DNA from: Actinomadura nitritigenes
Lineage (GTDB): Bacteria > Actinomycetota > Actinomycetes > Streptosporangiales > Streptosporangiaceae
Length of the DNA stretch: 64,000 bases
Assembly (NCBI RefSeq): GCF_017573545.1
Contig: NZ_JAGEOK010000036.1
Location: 43,215-107,214 of the forward strand
Direction: 5' to 3'
A program made the position numbers and the translations under genes. Every line of letters starts with the position of its first letter. Within the stretch, counting starts at the first letter, position 1. Below, in pieces: positions 51,985 through 61,378 of the stretch. The notes beneath the pieces are model-generated. The model saw only the letters and a program-made list of their open reading frames with translations, was not told the DNA's origin and did not search any database.

Positions 51985-52138
51985 GGGACGGCCTCGTTCC
52001 CCTCGGACGGCGGCGGGAGGCGTCCCGATCATACAGACAGAACTGTTCATATGGCATGACCGATTCCTGCAAGCCTCGCCGGACCGCGCCTGCCTACGCT
52101 GACCTGGAAGGAGACCGCGAAGACGGCAGGGGGACGGC

Positions 52139-52414
52139 GTGGGCGACTCAGACCTCACCGGACTGGTCAACGTGGGCCGGGCGGTGGCCCGCTACTTCGA
52201 GCGCATCGGCATCACCCGCGTCGAGCAGCTCGCGGGCCGGGACCCGGTCGAGCTGTACGAACGGATGTCGGCCGCGTACGGGCAGCGCCTCGACCCGTGC
52301 CTGCTGGACACCGTCATGTCCGCCGTGGAGCAGGCCGAGGGCGGGCCCGGCCGCCCCTGGTGGCACTACACCCCCGAACGCCGGCGCATTCTGGCCGGGG
52401 GCGACGGGTCCTGA
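52139..52414 (+). CDS. Cdd1-like helix-hairpin-helix protein (pathogenicity locus family)
   Basis: 91 residues. LTGLVNVGRAVARYFERIGITRVEQLAGRDPVELYERMSAAYGQRLDPCLLDTVMSAVEQA and the terminal PWWHYTPERR closely follow the Cdd1/pathogenicity-locus pattern (DLxNIGxaxaxxLrxiGI...rDPeelYerl...GxxhDpC), a TfoX-C/HhH-like fold. The function is unknown; HhH folds usually bind DNA. The GTG start has AGGGGG just upstream. Convergent with the GNAT gene 17 bp away. Confidence 0.88.
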   Translation: MGDSDLTGLVNVGRAVARYFERIGITRVEQLAGRDPVELYERMSAAYGQRLDPCLLDTVMSAVEQAEGGPGRPWWHYTPERRRILAGGDGS

Positions 52415-52431
52415 CGTGCCCTGCCCGGCTC

Positions 52432-52974
52432 TCAGAGCCGCGCTGCGGCCACGGGCGGGGGGAGGGGGAGGCGGAACCGGGCGGCGCCCTCCTCGGTGCG
52501 CGAGCGGGCGGCGGGCCAGCCGCGCCGGATGAACAGCAGGGCGTCCCGGTTGGTGAGGATGACGTCGGCGCCGAACTCGGTGATGCCGCGCCGCGCGGCG
52601 AGCTGCGTCAGGTAGCCGACGAGGCCGCTGCCGAGGCCGCAGCGCTTCCAGGGGTCGGCGACCAGCACCGCGATCTCCGCCCGGGACGGATCGCGGACGT
52701 CGCGGACGTACTCCGCGATCCCCACCATCTCGCCGCCGACCAGCGCGACGAGGGCGTCGCGGTCCCAGTGGTCGAGGCGGTCCATGGCGGCGACGTAGTA
52801 GTCGGGGATGCGCGGCGTCCCGGAGAAGAAGCGGGTGTAGAGGCTGCTGCCGGAGAGCCGGTCGGACATCCGGACGAGCCGGTCGTGGTCCATGACCCCG
52901 TACGGACGGATCCGCACGTCCTCGGGTGTGGGCGCGGCAATGTGGGCGACGCTGCGCACATTGAGTTGCTTCAT
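52432..52974 (-). CDS. GNAT-family N-acetyltransferase
   Basis: About 180 residues (ATG 52974; ATG 52983 also possible). GNAT fold: VRIRPYGVMDHDRL at the start, YVRDVRDPSRAEIAVLVADPWKRCGLGSGLVGYLTQLAARRG containing the acetyl-CoA motif A (Q/RxxGxG/A as KRCGLGSG), and a C-terminal FIRRGWP motif. The substrate is unknown. The start lies inside a 45-bp imperfect inverted repeat that may be an operator, downstream of an HxlR regulator gene on the same strand. Confidence 0.87.
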   Translation of the reverse strand: MKQLNVRSVAHIAAPTPEDVRIRPYGVMDHDRLVRMSDRLSGSSLYTRFFSGTPRIPDYYVAAMDRLDHWDRDALVALVGGEMVGIAEYVRDVRDPSRAEIAVLVADPWKRCGLGSGLVGYLTQLAARRGITEFGADVILTNRDALLFIRRGWPAARSRTEEGAARFRLPLPPPVAAARL

Positions 52975-53010
52975 GAAACCCATTGGACCGCAGTGGGTTT
53001 CGTCAAGCAA
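52966..53010 (-). promoter_or_regulatory. Large inverted repeat over the GNAT gene start
   Basis: TTGCTTCATGAAACCCA (52966-52982) pairs with TGGGTTTCGTCAAGCAA (52994-53010): 17-bp arms with two mismatches, 11-bp centre. It spans the start codons of the GNAT gene, 36 bp after the HxlR stop, and may bind the HxlR dimer or fold in the mRNA. Confidence 0.5.
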
Positions 53011-53046
53011 CCCTTAAACGGGTGAACGGCGCGTTGATTCTTCGTT

Positions 53047-53496
53047 CTAGGCGCCCGGGCCGGGCCGGGGGTCGACGTCCCCGGGCCCCAGCGCCGCGCC
53101 GCAGGAATCGCAGGTGAAGCGGGACGTGAGCGTGCCGTCGCAGCCGCGGTGCCCGACGATCACCGGCGGCCCGTCGGGGGCGTAGTGGCGGTCGCCCCAC
53201 ATCAGCAGGGTCATCATCGCCGGCCACAGCTCCACGCCCTTGCGGGTGAGGCGGTACTCGTGCCGCTCGGGCCGCTCCTGGTACGGGACGCGGCGCATGA
53301 TCCCCTCGTCGCACAGCCGGGTCAGCCGGTCGGTGAGGACGTTGCGGGCCACGCCGAGCGCGTCCTGGAAGTCGTCGAAGCGGCGGACGCCTTCGAACGC
53401 GCTGCGGATCACCAGCAGCGTCCAGCGATCGCCGACGATCTCCAGCGCGCGGGCGATCGAGCAGTTCTGGCTCTCGTAGGTGCGGGGCAGCGCCAC
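53047..53496 (-). CDS. HxlR-family transcriptional regulator with C-terminal zinc-ribbon-like tail
   Basis: 149 residues. HxlR winged helix: CSIARALEIVGDRWTLLVIRSAFEGVRRFDDFQDALGVARNVLTDRLTRLCDEGIMRRVPYQERPERHEYRLT. The C-terminal extension contains a conserved Cys near GHRGCDG and CDSCG, a possible metal or redox site. The GTG at 53496 follows TAGTCT (53504-53509) by 7 nt (leaderless). It may regulate itself and the downstream GNAT gene through the inverted repeat that separates them. Confidence 0.9.
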   Translation of the reverse strand: MALPRTYESQNCSIARALEIVGDRWTLLVIRSAFEGVRRFDDFQDALGVARNVLTDRLTRLCDEGIMRRVPYQERPERHEYRLTRKGVELWPAMMTLLMWGDRHYAPDGPPVIVGHRGCDGTLTSRFTCDSCGAALGPGDVDPRPGPGA

Positions 53497-53639
53497 ACCC
53501 CCGAGACTACCGAAGTTTCATCACAAAACGCGCGCCGATCTTCGCCCGCGGAGGAGCCGGTCGTCGCCCCTCCCGGAAGGCCGAAGCCCAGCTCACGCCA
53601 CGGGCAGGCACGCGGAGCGAGCGCAGCGGGCCCGCCCGA

Positions 53640-53699
53640 CGACCGACAGGCCGTTTCGCCGCGGAGCGCCAGCGGAGCGGGGAAACGGCCTGTCGGTCG
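53640..53699 (-). terminator. Strong terminator hairpin of fba
   Basis: CGACCGACAGGCCGTTTC (53640-53657) is exactly complementary to GAAACGGCCTGTCGGTCG (53682-53699): an 18-bp perfect stem with a 24-nt loop, 36 bp beyond the fba stop on the minus strand. The 140 bp beyond it contain no gene. Confidence 0.85.
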
Positions 53700-53734
53700 C
53701 AACGGGGGTTCCAGGGGGTCGCCCCCCTGGGAAA

Positions 53735-54754
<1,020 letters not shown>

Positions 54755-54942
54755 TGTCAGCGTCCTTTCATACGCAGGGTGCCGCCGGGCATCCGGCCGG
54801 GCGGTAGCACCACGAACGACCGTCTACCCAGGTGAGCGGCCCGGGTCACACGGTCTCCGGTCTGGCATGCCGTCCGCCCTCAGTATCCCGTCGGGGTGCG
54901 CGTTCCACCTAATCGCGAGGTGCGGAAAGGTACGCTCGCAAT

Positions 54943-55668
54943 GTGGATCTCACGACGATTCCCCTCGACATCACCGAGTGGCTGCATCCGACCGCCTGGC
55001 TGCAGCTGTTCGGGACGTTCGCGACGATCGGCGTGCTCGCCATCATCTTCGCGGAGACCGGACTGCTGATCGGCTGCATCCTGCCGGGCGACTCGCTGCT
55101 GTTCACGGCGGGGATCCTCACGGCGGTCTCGACCGTCAACGGCCAGGAGTTCCAGTCGCTGTCGCTGCCGTGGCTGCTGGTGGGCGGTCCGGTCGCGGCG
55201 ATCGCGGGCGCCCAGCTCGGGCACTTCCTCGGCGCCAGCTACGGCCGCCGCCTGTTCGACCGGCCCGACTCCAAGCTGTTCCGGCGGGAGTGGGTGGAGA
55301 AGGCCGAGTACTACTTCAACCGGTTCGGGCCGGCCCGCGCGGTGCTGCTGGCCCGGTTCATCCCGATCGTCCGGACGTTCCTGAACCCGCTGGCCGGGAT
55401 GCTGGGCATGGACGCCCGCAAGTTCTTCCTCTGGAACGTGATCGGCGGCGTCGTCTGGACGGACGCGCTGTTCCTGCTCGGCCACTTCCTCGGCTCCGAG
55501 GTCCCGGACGTCGAGAAGTACATCCTGCCGGGGGTCGCGGTGATCCTCGTCCTGTCGGTCATCCCGATCGTCCGGGAGATCATGAAGGGGCGCGGCGGTG
55601 GCAACGGTCCGAATAAGAATGACCGTGAAGAGTCACGTCCGTCGCTCAGGAGTGACAGTTATCGCTAA
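54943..55668 (+). CDS. DedA-family membrane protein
   Basis: 241 residues with the DedA/SNARE-associated (VTT) pattern: FAETGLLIGCILPGDSLLF, GAQLGHFLGASYGRRLF, and the Arg-rich FGPARAVLLARFIPIVRTFLNPLAGMLGM, plus C-terminal hydrophobic helices. DedA proteins are lipid-carrier flippases/scramblases (some move undecaprenyl phosphate). GTG 54943 follows TACGCT (54931-54936) by 6 nt (leaderless). The charged tail overlaps the promoter of the next gene. Confidence 0.93.
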   Translation: MDLTTIPLDITEWLHPTAWLQLFGTFATIGVLAIIFAETGLLIGCILPGDSLLFTAGILTAVSTVNGQEFQSLSLPWLLVGGPVAAIAGAQLGHFLGASYGRRLFDRPDSKLFRREWVEKAEYYFNRFGPARAVLLARFIPIVRTFLNPLAGMLGMDARKFFLWNVIGGVVWTDALFLLGHFLGSEVPDVEKYILPGVAVILVLSVIPIVREIMKGRGGGNGPNKNDREESRPSLRSDSYR

Positions 55669-55677
55669 CCTCCCCAT

Positions 55678-56142
55678 GTGGGACGTCATCGGTCGGACCC
55701 TATAGGTCTCGCACGCATCGTGATCGCGGCCATCGCCGTGGTCTTCGCCTTAGCGCTTCTCGTGGTGGGCGGCATCGCACTGGTGAACGCGGTGTCCGGC
55801 TCACCGGACAAGGAGCGCCCCTCGGCGGGCCCAGCCTCCCCGAGCGGTCCGAGCACGTCCTCCCCCGACGCGTCCCCCACCGCGCAGACCCCGGCGGCGA
55901 GCGTCCCTCTGCTGATCCGCGTCACCGGCCAGCCGACCACGGTGATCGTCCGCGTCCCCGACACCGGGCAGGTGCTGACCCAGGGCGTCCACGACACCGG
56001 GGAGGTCCTCCAGTTCAAGGAGGACACCCTGGACGTCGTCGCGTACAACGGCGGATCGCTCCAGGTGAAGATCTACGGCAAGCTGCAGGCGGCGAAGCCG
56101 CCGGGGCAGCGCGCCACCTGGTACGTGCGCCCGAAGGCCTAG
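55678..56142 (+). CDS. Single-pass membrane protein with RodZ C-terminal-like domain
   Basis: 154 residues: short cytoplasmic N terminus (RHRSDPIGLAR), one membrane helix (about 15-38), Ser/Pro-rich linker, and a small extracytoplasmic beta domain (VPLLIRVTGQPTTVIVRVPDTGQVLTQGVHDTGEVLQF...VKIYGKL) that looks like DUF4115/RodZ-C. Function unknown; envelope-related by topology. GTG 55678 follows TAACCT (55666-55671) by 6 nt, so it has its own leaderless promoter inside the end of dedA. Its stop overlaps that of convergent pyrE. Confidence 0.8.
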   Translation: MGRHRSDPIGLARIVIAAIAVVFALALLVVGGIALVNAVSGSPDKERPSAGPASPSGPSTSSPDASPTAQTPAASVPLLIRVTGQPTTVIVRVPDTGQVLTQGVHDTGEVLQFKEDTLDVVAYNGGSLQVKIYGKLQAAKPPGQRATWYVRPKA

Positions 56143-56675
56143 GAGAGGCCGAGGTCCTCGACGGCGTAGGGGTGCCGGTAGGCGAGGCCCTCCTCGGCGA
56201 TGCGGCCGGCGGCGCCGCGCTCCAGGATCGTCGCGACGGCGACGACCTCGGCGCCGGCCTCGCGGAGCGCTTCGACGGCGGTGAGGACGGATCCGCCGGT
56301 GGTGGAGGTGTCCTCGACGGCGAGGACGCGGCGTCCGGCGACGTCCGGGCCCTCGATCCGGCGCTGCAGGCCGTGCGCCTTGCCGGCCTTGCGGACGACG
56401 AACGCGTCGAGGCGGCGGCCGCGCGCGGCGGCGGCGTGCAGCATCGCGGTGGCGACCGGGTCGGCGCCGAGGGTGAGGCCCCCGACGGCGTCGTAGTCCA
56501 GGTCGGCGGTCTCGTCCAGCATCACCCGCCCGACGAGGGGCGCGACGGCGCCGTCCAGGGTGACCCGGCGCAGGTCGACGTACCAGGACGCCTTCTTGCC
56601 CGAGGACAGCGTGAAGTCCCCGTGCACGACGGCCTTGTCCTTGATCTCTCGCAGCAGCTCATCACGATCGCTCAC
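56139..56675 (-). CDS. pyrE: Orotate phosphoribosyltransferase
   Basis: 178 residues. PRPP-binding motif RRVLAVEDTSTTGGSVL (about 110-126), substrate loop FVVRKAGKAHGLQRRIEG and N-terminal DFTLSSGKKASWYVDLRRV are OPRTase signatures. It makes OMP from orotate in pyrimidine synthesis. GTG 56675 follows TAGGGT (56683-56688) by 7 nt (leaderless); the sequence just upstream has no ribosome site, which supports this. Confidence 0.96.
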   Translation of the reverse strand: MSDRDELLREIKDKAVVHGDFTLSSGKKASWYVDLRRVTLDGAVAPLVGRVMLDETADLDYDAVGGLTLGADPVATAMLHAAAARGRRLDAFVVRKAGKAHGLQRRIEGPDVAGRRVLAVEDTSTTGGSVLTAVEALREAGAEVVAVATILERGAAGRIAEEGLAYRHPYAVEDLGLS

Positions 56676-56746
56676 AGGAGGAACCCTATTCATCCGGCGC
56701 CGGGCCGCCGCAGCCGCCATGTACGGTTGCGGCGGGAAGGGGGACC

Positions 56747-57265
56747 ATGACGCCGGGTTCCGTGGTGCTGCTGCACGCGCCGGGCGCCGCCGCGGCGTCC
56801 TGGGGCGACATGCCGGAGATGCTGCGCTCGTACGGGATGGACGTGATCGCCCCGGACGTGCCGGACGGCGCGGGGGCCCGTTACGTCGCCCGCGTGTCGC
56901 TGATCATCTCGGCGGCGGGGCCGTCGGTGCCGCTGGTCCTGGCGGCGCACGGCGCGGCGGGGCCGCTGGTGCCCGCGATCGCGCTGGCGCAGCGCGCGGC
57001 GCACCGTCCGGTGGGGGGTTACGTGTTCGTGGACGCCGATCTGCCGCGCCCGCCGGGCGCCGCGCACGACCACGAGTCGCTGCCGGGGCCTCCCGACTGG
57101 CCGGAGGCGCCCTGCGGCTACCTGCGCACCCACGCCGACCGGGCCGCCTTCCCGGACCGGGACGGGACGGTCAGGGAGGCCCGGCTCCGCGGCTGGGCCG
57201 TCGTCGAGCACGAGCCTCCCTCCGCCGCGGCCCAGGCGTTCAGCGAGCTGATCACCACGCTCTAG
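56747..57265 (+). CDS. Alpha/beta-hydrolase-like protein lacking the nucleophile
   Basis: 172 residues. VVLLHAPGAAAASWGDMPEMLRSYGMDVIAPDVPD is an alpha/beta-hydrolase start (HGxx oxyanion region), but the nucleophile elbow reads LAAHGAAGPL instead of GHSxGG, and no clear catalytic Asp/His follow. It is probably a non-enzymatic or highly diverged member, perhaps of a small actinobacterial family. The ATG has GAAGGGGGACC upstream; a TACGGT box lies at 56720-56725. Its stop is 17 bp from the convergent MFS gene. Confidence 0.75.
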   Translation: MTPGSVVLLHAPGAAAASWGDMPEMLRSYGMDVIAPDVPDGAGARYVARVSLIISAAGPSVPLVLAAHGAAGPLVPAIALAQRAAHRPVGGYVFVDADLPRPPGAAHDHESLPGPPDWPEAPCGYLRTHADRAAFPDRDGTVREARLRGWAVVEHEPPSAAAQAFSELITTL

Positions 57266-57281
57266 GCCGCGGCGGGCACCG

Positions 57282-58856
57282 TCAGGACGCGTCCACCTCG
57301 GGGGCGGGACGGTCGGCGCCGCGCAGCGTCAGCAGGGTGAGCAGCGCGGACGCGAGGGCGGCGGCTCCGCAGACGACGAAGCCGATGGAGTAGCCGTGGC
57401 CCACGGCCTCCAGGGCCATGGAGTGGACGGGCTTGAGCGGCGGCGCGGCGGCGGAGGCGCCGTTGATGCCGAGCGGGCCGCCTTCGTGCAGCACCTCCAG
57501 CGCGGCGTGCTTCAGGCCGGCGGGCAGCGGCGAGGCGTCGAGCTTCTCGGTGAACCCGGAGCCGGCGCGGCTGAGGGCGACGGCGCCGATGACGGCGGGG
57601 CCGAGGGTGAAGCCGAAGTCGCGCAGCAGGTTGGTGGTCGCGCTGGCCATGCCCTCCAGGTGGTGGGGGACGGTGTTGACGGCGGTCGCGGTGATCGAGG
57701 AGACCGTGACGGCGAAGCCGATGCCGACCAGGCCGAGCGGCAGGATCAGCGAGGTCATGGCGCGGTCGCTGATCGGGAGGGTCGCGGTCCAGAAGTCGCC
57801 CGCGGCGATGAGGACGAGCCCGCCGCCGGTGAGCAGGCCGGGCGCGACGCGGCGCAGGAGCCGTTCGGTGACCGGCAGCAGGACGAGGGCGAGGCCGTTG
57901 AGCAGCAGGAACGCCATGGCGGTGTGCATGGGCGGCTGGTCCTGCGCGGGGCCGAGCCGGATGCTGACCGAGTAGGCGGTGCCGAGGAAGCTGAACATGC
58001 CGACGACGGCGACGATCGAGGCGATGGCGAAGGACCGGTTGGCGAACAGGTCGAGGCGCAGCAGCGGGGAGCGGACGCGCAGCTCGGCGGCGACGAACGC
58101 GGCGAGGAACAGGGCGGCCAGCACGAACCCGGTGACGACGGGAGCGGAGCTCCAGCCGTCCTCGGGGCCCTGGATGATGGCGTAGAGCAGCGCGAACAGG
58201 CCGAGGCCGATGGTGATCTGCCCGGCCGGGTCGAGGGAGCGTCCCTCGGGGGCGCGGGAGTCGCGGGCCAGCAGGGTGCTGACGGCCGCGCTGATCACCG
58301 CGAGGACGGTGACGACGATGAACGACCAGCGCCACGACCCGTAGGTGGCGGTGATGCCGCCGAGCAGCGGGGCGAGGAACCCTCCGGTGGACAGGCACGC
58401 GGCCCACAGGGCGATGACACGCGCGCGCTGCGTGCCGCTGGACCCGGCGGCGAGCATCGCCAGCGAGGTCGGGAACAGGGCGGCGGCGCCGAGGCCGGCG
58501 AGCGCCTGGCCCACCCAGAGCTGGTGGACGCCGGAGCTGGTGGTGCTGACCAGCTCGCCGACCGCCATGAGCGCGGCGCCTCCGATGAGCAGCCGCTTGC
58601 GGCCGAACAGGTCGCCGAGCACGCCGAACGTCAGTTCCAGGACGGCGACGGGCAGCAGGAACGCGTCGGAGATCCAGGTGAGCTGGGAGCCGACGGGATG
58701 CAGGTCCTTCTGGAACAGGCCGTTGAGGGTGGCCGGGATCGCGATGCCGATCTGCGCGAGGCAGACCGCGACGCAGCCGGCGATCAGCGTGCCGCGCGCG
58801 AGGGCCGAGCCGGACGCGGACGTGGAGCGGGACGGGGTCTCCGCGGTGGTGGACAC
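57282..58856 (-). CDS. MFS drug efflux pump, 14-TM EmrB/QacA (DHA2) type
   Basis: 524 residues with about 14 membrane helices. DHA2 motifs: SQLTWISDAFLLPVAVLELTFGVLGDLFGRKRLLIGG (motif A GDLFGRKR) and the motif C-like LWVGQALAGLGAAALFPTSLAML. Drug/proton antiporters of this type export hydrophobic drugs or secondary metabolites. GTG start with AGGAGTCCAC upstream. It lies 84 bp after the secreted alpha/beta hydrolase gene on the same strand and may be in the same PaaX-linked unit. Confidence 0.92.
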   Translation of the reverse strand: MSTTAETPSRSTSASGSALARGTLIAGCVAVCLAQIGIAIPATLNGLFQKDLHPVGSQLTWISDAFLLPVAVLELTFGVLGDLFGRKRLLIGGAALMAVGELVSTTSSGVHQLWVGQALAGLGAAALFPTSLAMLAAGSSGTQRARVIALWAACLSTGGFLAPLLGGITATYGSWRWSFIVVTVLAVISAAVSTLLARDSRAPEGRSLDPAGQITIGLGLFALLYAIIQGPEDGWSSAPVVTGFVLAALFLAAFVAAELRVRSPLLRLDLFANRSFAIASIVAVVGMFSFLGTAYSVSIRLGPAQDQPPMHTAMAFLLLNGLALVLLPVTERLLRRVAPGLLTGGGLVLIAAGDFWTATLPISDRAMTSLILPLGLVGIGFAVTVSSITATAVNTVPHHLEGMASATTNLLRDFGFTLGPAVIGAVALSRAGSGFTEKLDASPLPAGLKHAALEVLHEGGPLGINGASAAAPPLKPVHSMALEAVGHGYSIGFVVCGAAALASALLTLLTLRGADRPAPEVDAS

Positions 58857-58940
58857 GTGGACTCCTGACGGGACGGGGTGGGGGTCAGCGGGGTGGGACG
58901 GGGTCGGGGTCGACGGGTTGGATGGTGAGCGGTGCGGGGG

Positions 58941-60344
58941 TCAGCGGCGCGCGCCGACGAGGGTGCCGGGCCGGTAGGCGACGAAGGCGGCGCCGTCGAG
59001 GCCGAGGGCGAGGGCGCTGCGCTGAAGCTGCGCGGCGCCGGTGCCGTTCCAGCGCCCGGTGGTGACCCGGTTCTGGACGGCGTGCACGGCGGCGACGGTC
59101 TCGGCGGTGGTGAAGTTGCAGTGGCCCTGCCGGGCGACGTACGCCTGGCGCAGCAGCGCGGAGCGTCCGGCGGCCCGGACCCGTCCGGCGAAGGCGTTCT
59201 CCTGCTCGACGGGAACGAGCTGGTCGGACGTGGTGTGGACGTCGAGCAGCGGGACGGTGAGGCCTTGGCCGGCGGTGGAGGTGCGGCGCAGGGACCGGAC
59301 GGCGGCGGGGTCGGCGGTGACGTCGGCGCCCTTGGTGAGGCGGGTGAGGTCGCTGCCGAGGTTCAGCCCGGCCGTCCGGTAGAGGGCGCGGACCTGCGCG
59401 GCGTGCGAGGACCGCCGCAGCAGCGCGGCGTAGTCGACGCCCTTGTTCCAGGAGGTGTTGCCTCCGGCGGACAGTTCGATCTGGTAGCGCCCGCTGGTCA
59501 GGAAGGGCAGCAGGCCCTGCGTGAACCAGGCGTACTGCTGCTGCTCCTGGCCCGCGTAGTCGGTGCTGGCGGGCGGCTGCTGGTTCGGGGCCCAGCCGGC
59601 GAGGTTGAGGTAGGCGGAGGCGAGGGCGATCCGGGCGCGTCCCTGCGGCGTGGCCTGCGCCGTGGTGACGGCGTCGGTGAGCTTCGCGCCGAGCGCCCCC
59701 GCCTCGGCGGCGTCGGAGAGGTCGACGAGCCGGGTCCCGCTGCCGGGGCCGAGGAGCGCGGCGATCGCGTACTCGGCGTCGAGCTGGTAGTTGTCCAGGT
59801 CCACGCCGCCCGCGACGAGGCCGCAGAGGCCGAGCGCGCCGTCGACGCGGCCCGCGCCGTCCCGGGCGATCTGCGCGTTGACCAGTCCGCCCATGGACTG
59901 GCCGACCGAGATGACGTGCCGGGGGCGTCCGGCGGCGCCGCGGAACGCGTCGAGCGTGGCGAACTGGTCGCGTTCGGCCGAGGCGAGCGCCCACATCGAG
60001 CCGTTCGGGTCGTAGGACGAGCCCGCGAGCGCGTAGCCCTCGGCCAGCAGGGCGGTCCGGGCGCCGGGGCTCGGCGCGTCCTGTGCGACGAGGGGGCCGA
60101 AGCCGTGGCTGAACAGCAGCAGCGTGCCGTTCCAGCGGGCGGGGACTTCGGCGGTCCAGGCGGCTCCGTCGGCGAGCTTCCCGGAGTAGGCGACCGTGCC
60201 TGAGGACGTGGACGTGGACGTGGACGGGGCGGGCGCGGACGCGGCGGAGGCGGACGCGGCGGCGGGGACCGCTGGGGCGAGGGCGAGGACGGCGCCGGCG
60301 GCGGCGAGCCGTCCGAGGCGGCGGGCGGGGCGGGGCAGGGACAT
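58941..60344 (-). CDS. Secreted alpha/beta hydrolase
   Basis: 467 residues with a Sec signal peptide (PARRLGRLAAAGAVLALAPAVPAAASA). Catalytic set: nucleophile Ser in VGQSMGGLVN, Asp in LLDVHTTSDQLVP, His in RQGHCNFT; oxyanion region LLLFSHGFGP. It looks like a prolyl-peptidase/tannase-like exported esterase; the substrate is unknown. The ATG has AGGAGC upstream. A near-consensus promoter (TTGACA, 18 nt, TACATT) with an overlapping palindrome lies 41-70 bp ahead, behind the PaaX gene. Confidence 0.87.
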   Translation of the reverse strand: MSLPRPARRLGRLAAAGAVLALAPAVPAAASASAASAPAPSTSTSTSSGTVAYSGKLADGAAWTAEVPARWNGTLLLFSHGFGPLVAQDAPSPGARTALLAEGYALAGSSYDPNGSMWALASAERDQFATLDAFRGAAGRPRHVISVGQSMGGLVNAQIARDGAGRVDGALGLCGLVAGGVDLDNYQLDAEYAIAALLGPGSGTRLVDLSDAAEAGALGAKLTDAVTTAQATPQGRARIALASAYLNLAGWAPNQQPPASTDYAGQEQQQYAWFTQGLLPFLTSGRYQIELSAGGNTSWNKGVDYAALLRRSSHAAQVRALYRTAGLNLGSDLTRLTKGADVTADPAAVRSLRRTSTAGQGLTVPLLDVHTTSDQLVPVEQENAFAGRVRAAGRSALLRQAYVARQGHCNFTTAETVAAVHAVQNRVTTGRWNGTGAAQLQRSALALGLDGAAFVAYRPGTLVGARR

Positions 60345-60384
60345 GAGCGGCTCCTGATCGGGAGCGTGCCGGAAGGTCGCCGCG

Positions 60385-60414
60385 AATGTACGGCTGATTC
60401 TTGACGGCTGTCAA
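60385..60414 (-). promoter_or_regulatory. Near-consensus promoter of secreted hydrolase with overlapping operator
   Basis: On the minus strand -35 TTGACA (60414-60409), 18-nt spacer, -10 TACATT (60390-60385). The plus-strand palindrome TTGAC-GGCT-GTCAA (60401-60414) covers the -35; ATATT-N6-AATAT lies next to it. The best sigma-70-type promoter in the window; a PaaX or TetR repressor site is likely. Confidence 0.75.
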
Positions 60415-60466
60415 TATTGTGACGAATATCAGGGCATACGCCGTCGCACGCCGATGATCAGCGGTT

Positions 60467-61327
60467 TCAGCCGAGGGGAAGGGTGTCCAGGATCCGGGCC
60501 GCCTCCGCCGCGGCCGGCCGCTCCCACCGCCCGGCGAGGTCGCGGAACACCGTCTCCGCGCGCATCGCGGGCCAGCCCTCCGGCAGGTGCTCGGCCGGCA
60601 GGTGCGGGTCGCGGCGCACCAGCTCCAGCCAGTCGCTGTGCAGGACGAGCTGCCGCGCGAGGTCGTCGGGCAGCCCGATCGCGGCGTCCGGGCAGTCCCC
60701 GCCCGCCGCGGCCCCGTCACCGCTGCCCGGGGTGTCCCAGCGGTCGAGGAACGCCTGGTAGCGGGCGGCCATCGCGGGCACGTCGAACGCCTGCTCCAGC
60801 ACGTCCCGCACCTCGGTCGGCGGCAGCACGCTCCCGCCGAAGACGCGGATGTGGGACTCCAGCCCGAGCCCGGCCACCGCCGCCGCGACGTCGACGGCGC
60901 CGGGCGCCACCCACAGGCCGTTCTGCAGGGGTCCGAAGCCCGCCCAGATCAGCCGGGACCGCAGGTCGTGCCGCTCGCGCCGCCAGTCCTCCGGCAGCGA
61001 GAACCCGACCAGCGTCCACTGGCCGTCCCAGTTCCGGTTCACCACGCCCGCGCGCCAGATCCGCGCCCGGCCGTCCTCCAGCACCTCGGCGGCGTGCGCG
61101 GACAGCGCGAAGTACATCTTGCGGCCCTGCCGGTGACGCTCCAGCAGCCCGCGCTTGACCATCCGGTTCAGCGACGTCCGGACCGCGTGCTCGCCGAGCC
61201 CGACCCGGCCGAGCACCTCGATGACGCTGCCCGACGACACCGCGACGGGACGCCCGAGCACGTGCGCTCCGAAGAACGTGAGCATCAGCGGGCGCGTGCG
61301 CGCCTCGGCGCCGGCGGAGTTGGGCAT
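60467..61327 (-). CDS. PaaX-family transcriptional regulator
   Basis: 286 residues: N-terminal winged helix (PLMLTFFGAHVLGRPVAVSSGSVIEVLGRVGLGEHAVRTSLNRMVKRGLLERHRQGRKMYF), then the PaaX central domain and C-terminal helical domain (DWLELVRRDPHLPAEHLPEGWPA). PaaX proteins repress phenylacetate or related catabolic genes and are released by acyl-CoA ligands. ATG 61327 is chosen because TACGCT (61334-61339) ends 6 nt upstream (leaderless); a GTG 6 bases earlier would touch the -10. It lies upstream of the secreted hydrolase whose promoter has a palindrome. Confidence 0.92.
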   Translation of the reverse strand: MPNSAGAEARTRPLMLTFFGAHVLGRPVAVSSGSVIEVLGRVGLGEHAVRTSLNRMVKRGLLERHRQGRKMYFALSAHAAEVLEDGRARIWRAGVVNRNWDGQWTLVGFSLPEDWRRERHDLRSRLIWAGFGPLQNGLWVAPGAVDVAAAVAGLGLESHIRVFGGSVLPPTEVRDVLEQAFDVPAMAARYQAFLDRWDTPGSGDGAAAGGDCPDAAIGLPDDLARQLVLHSDWLELVRRDPHLPAEHLPEGWPAMRAETVFRDLAGRWERPAAAEAARILDTLPLG

Positions 61328-61378
61328 CCCCACAGCGTAAGGGCCTCCGGCCCCCGCGCCCTCCCCGGTCGTGCCCGC

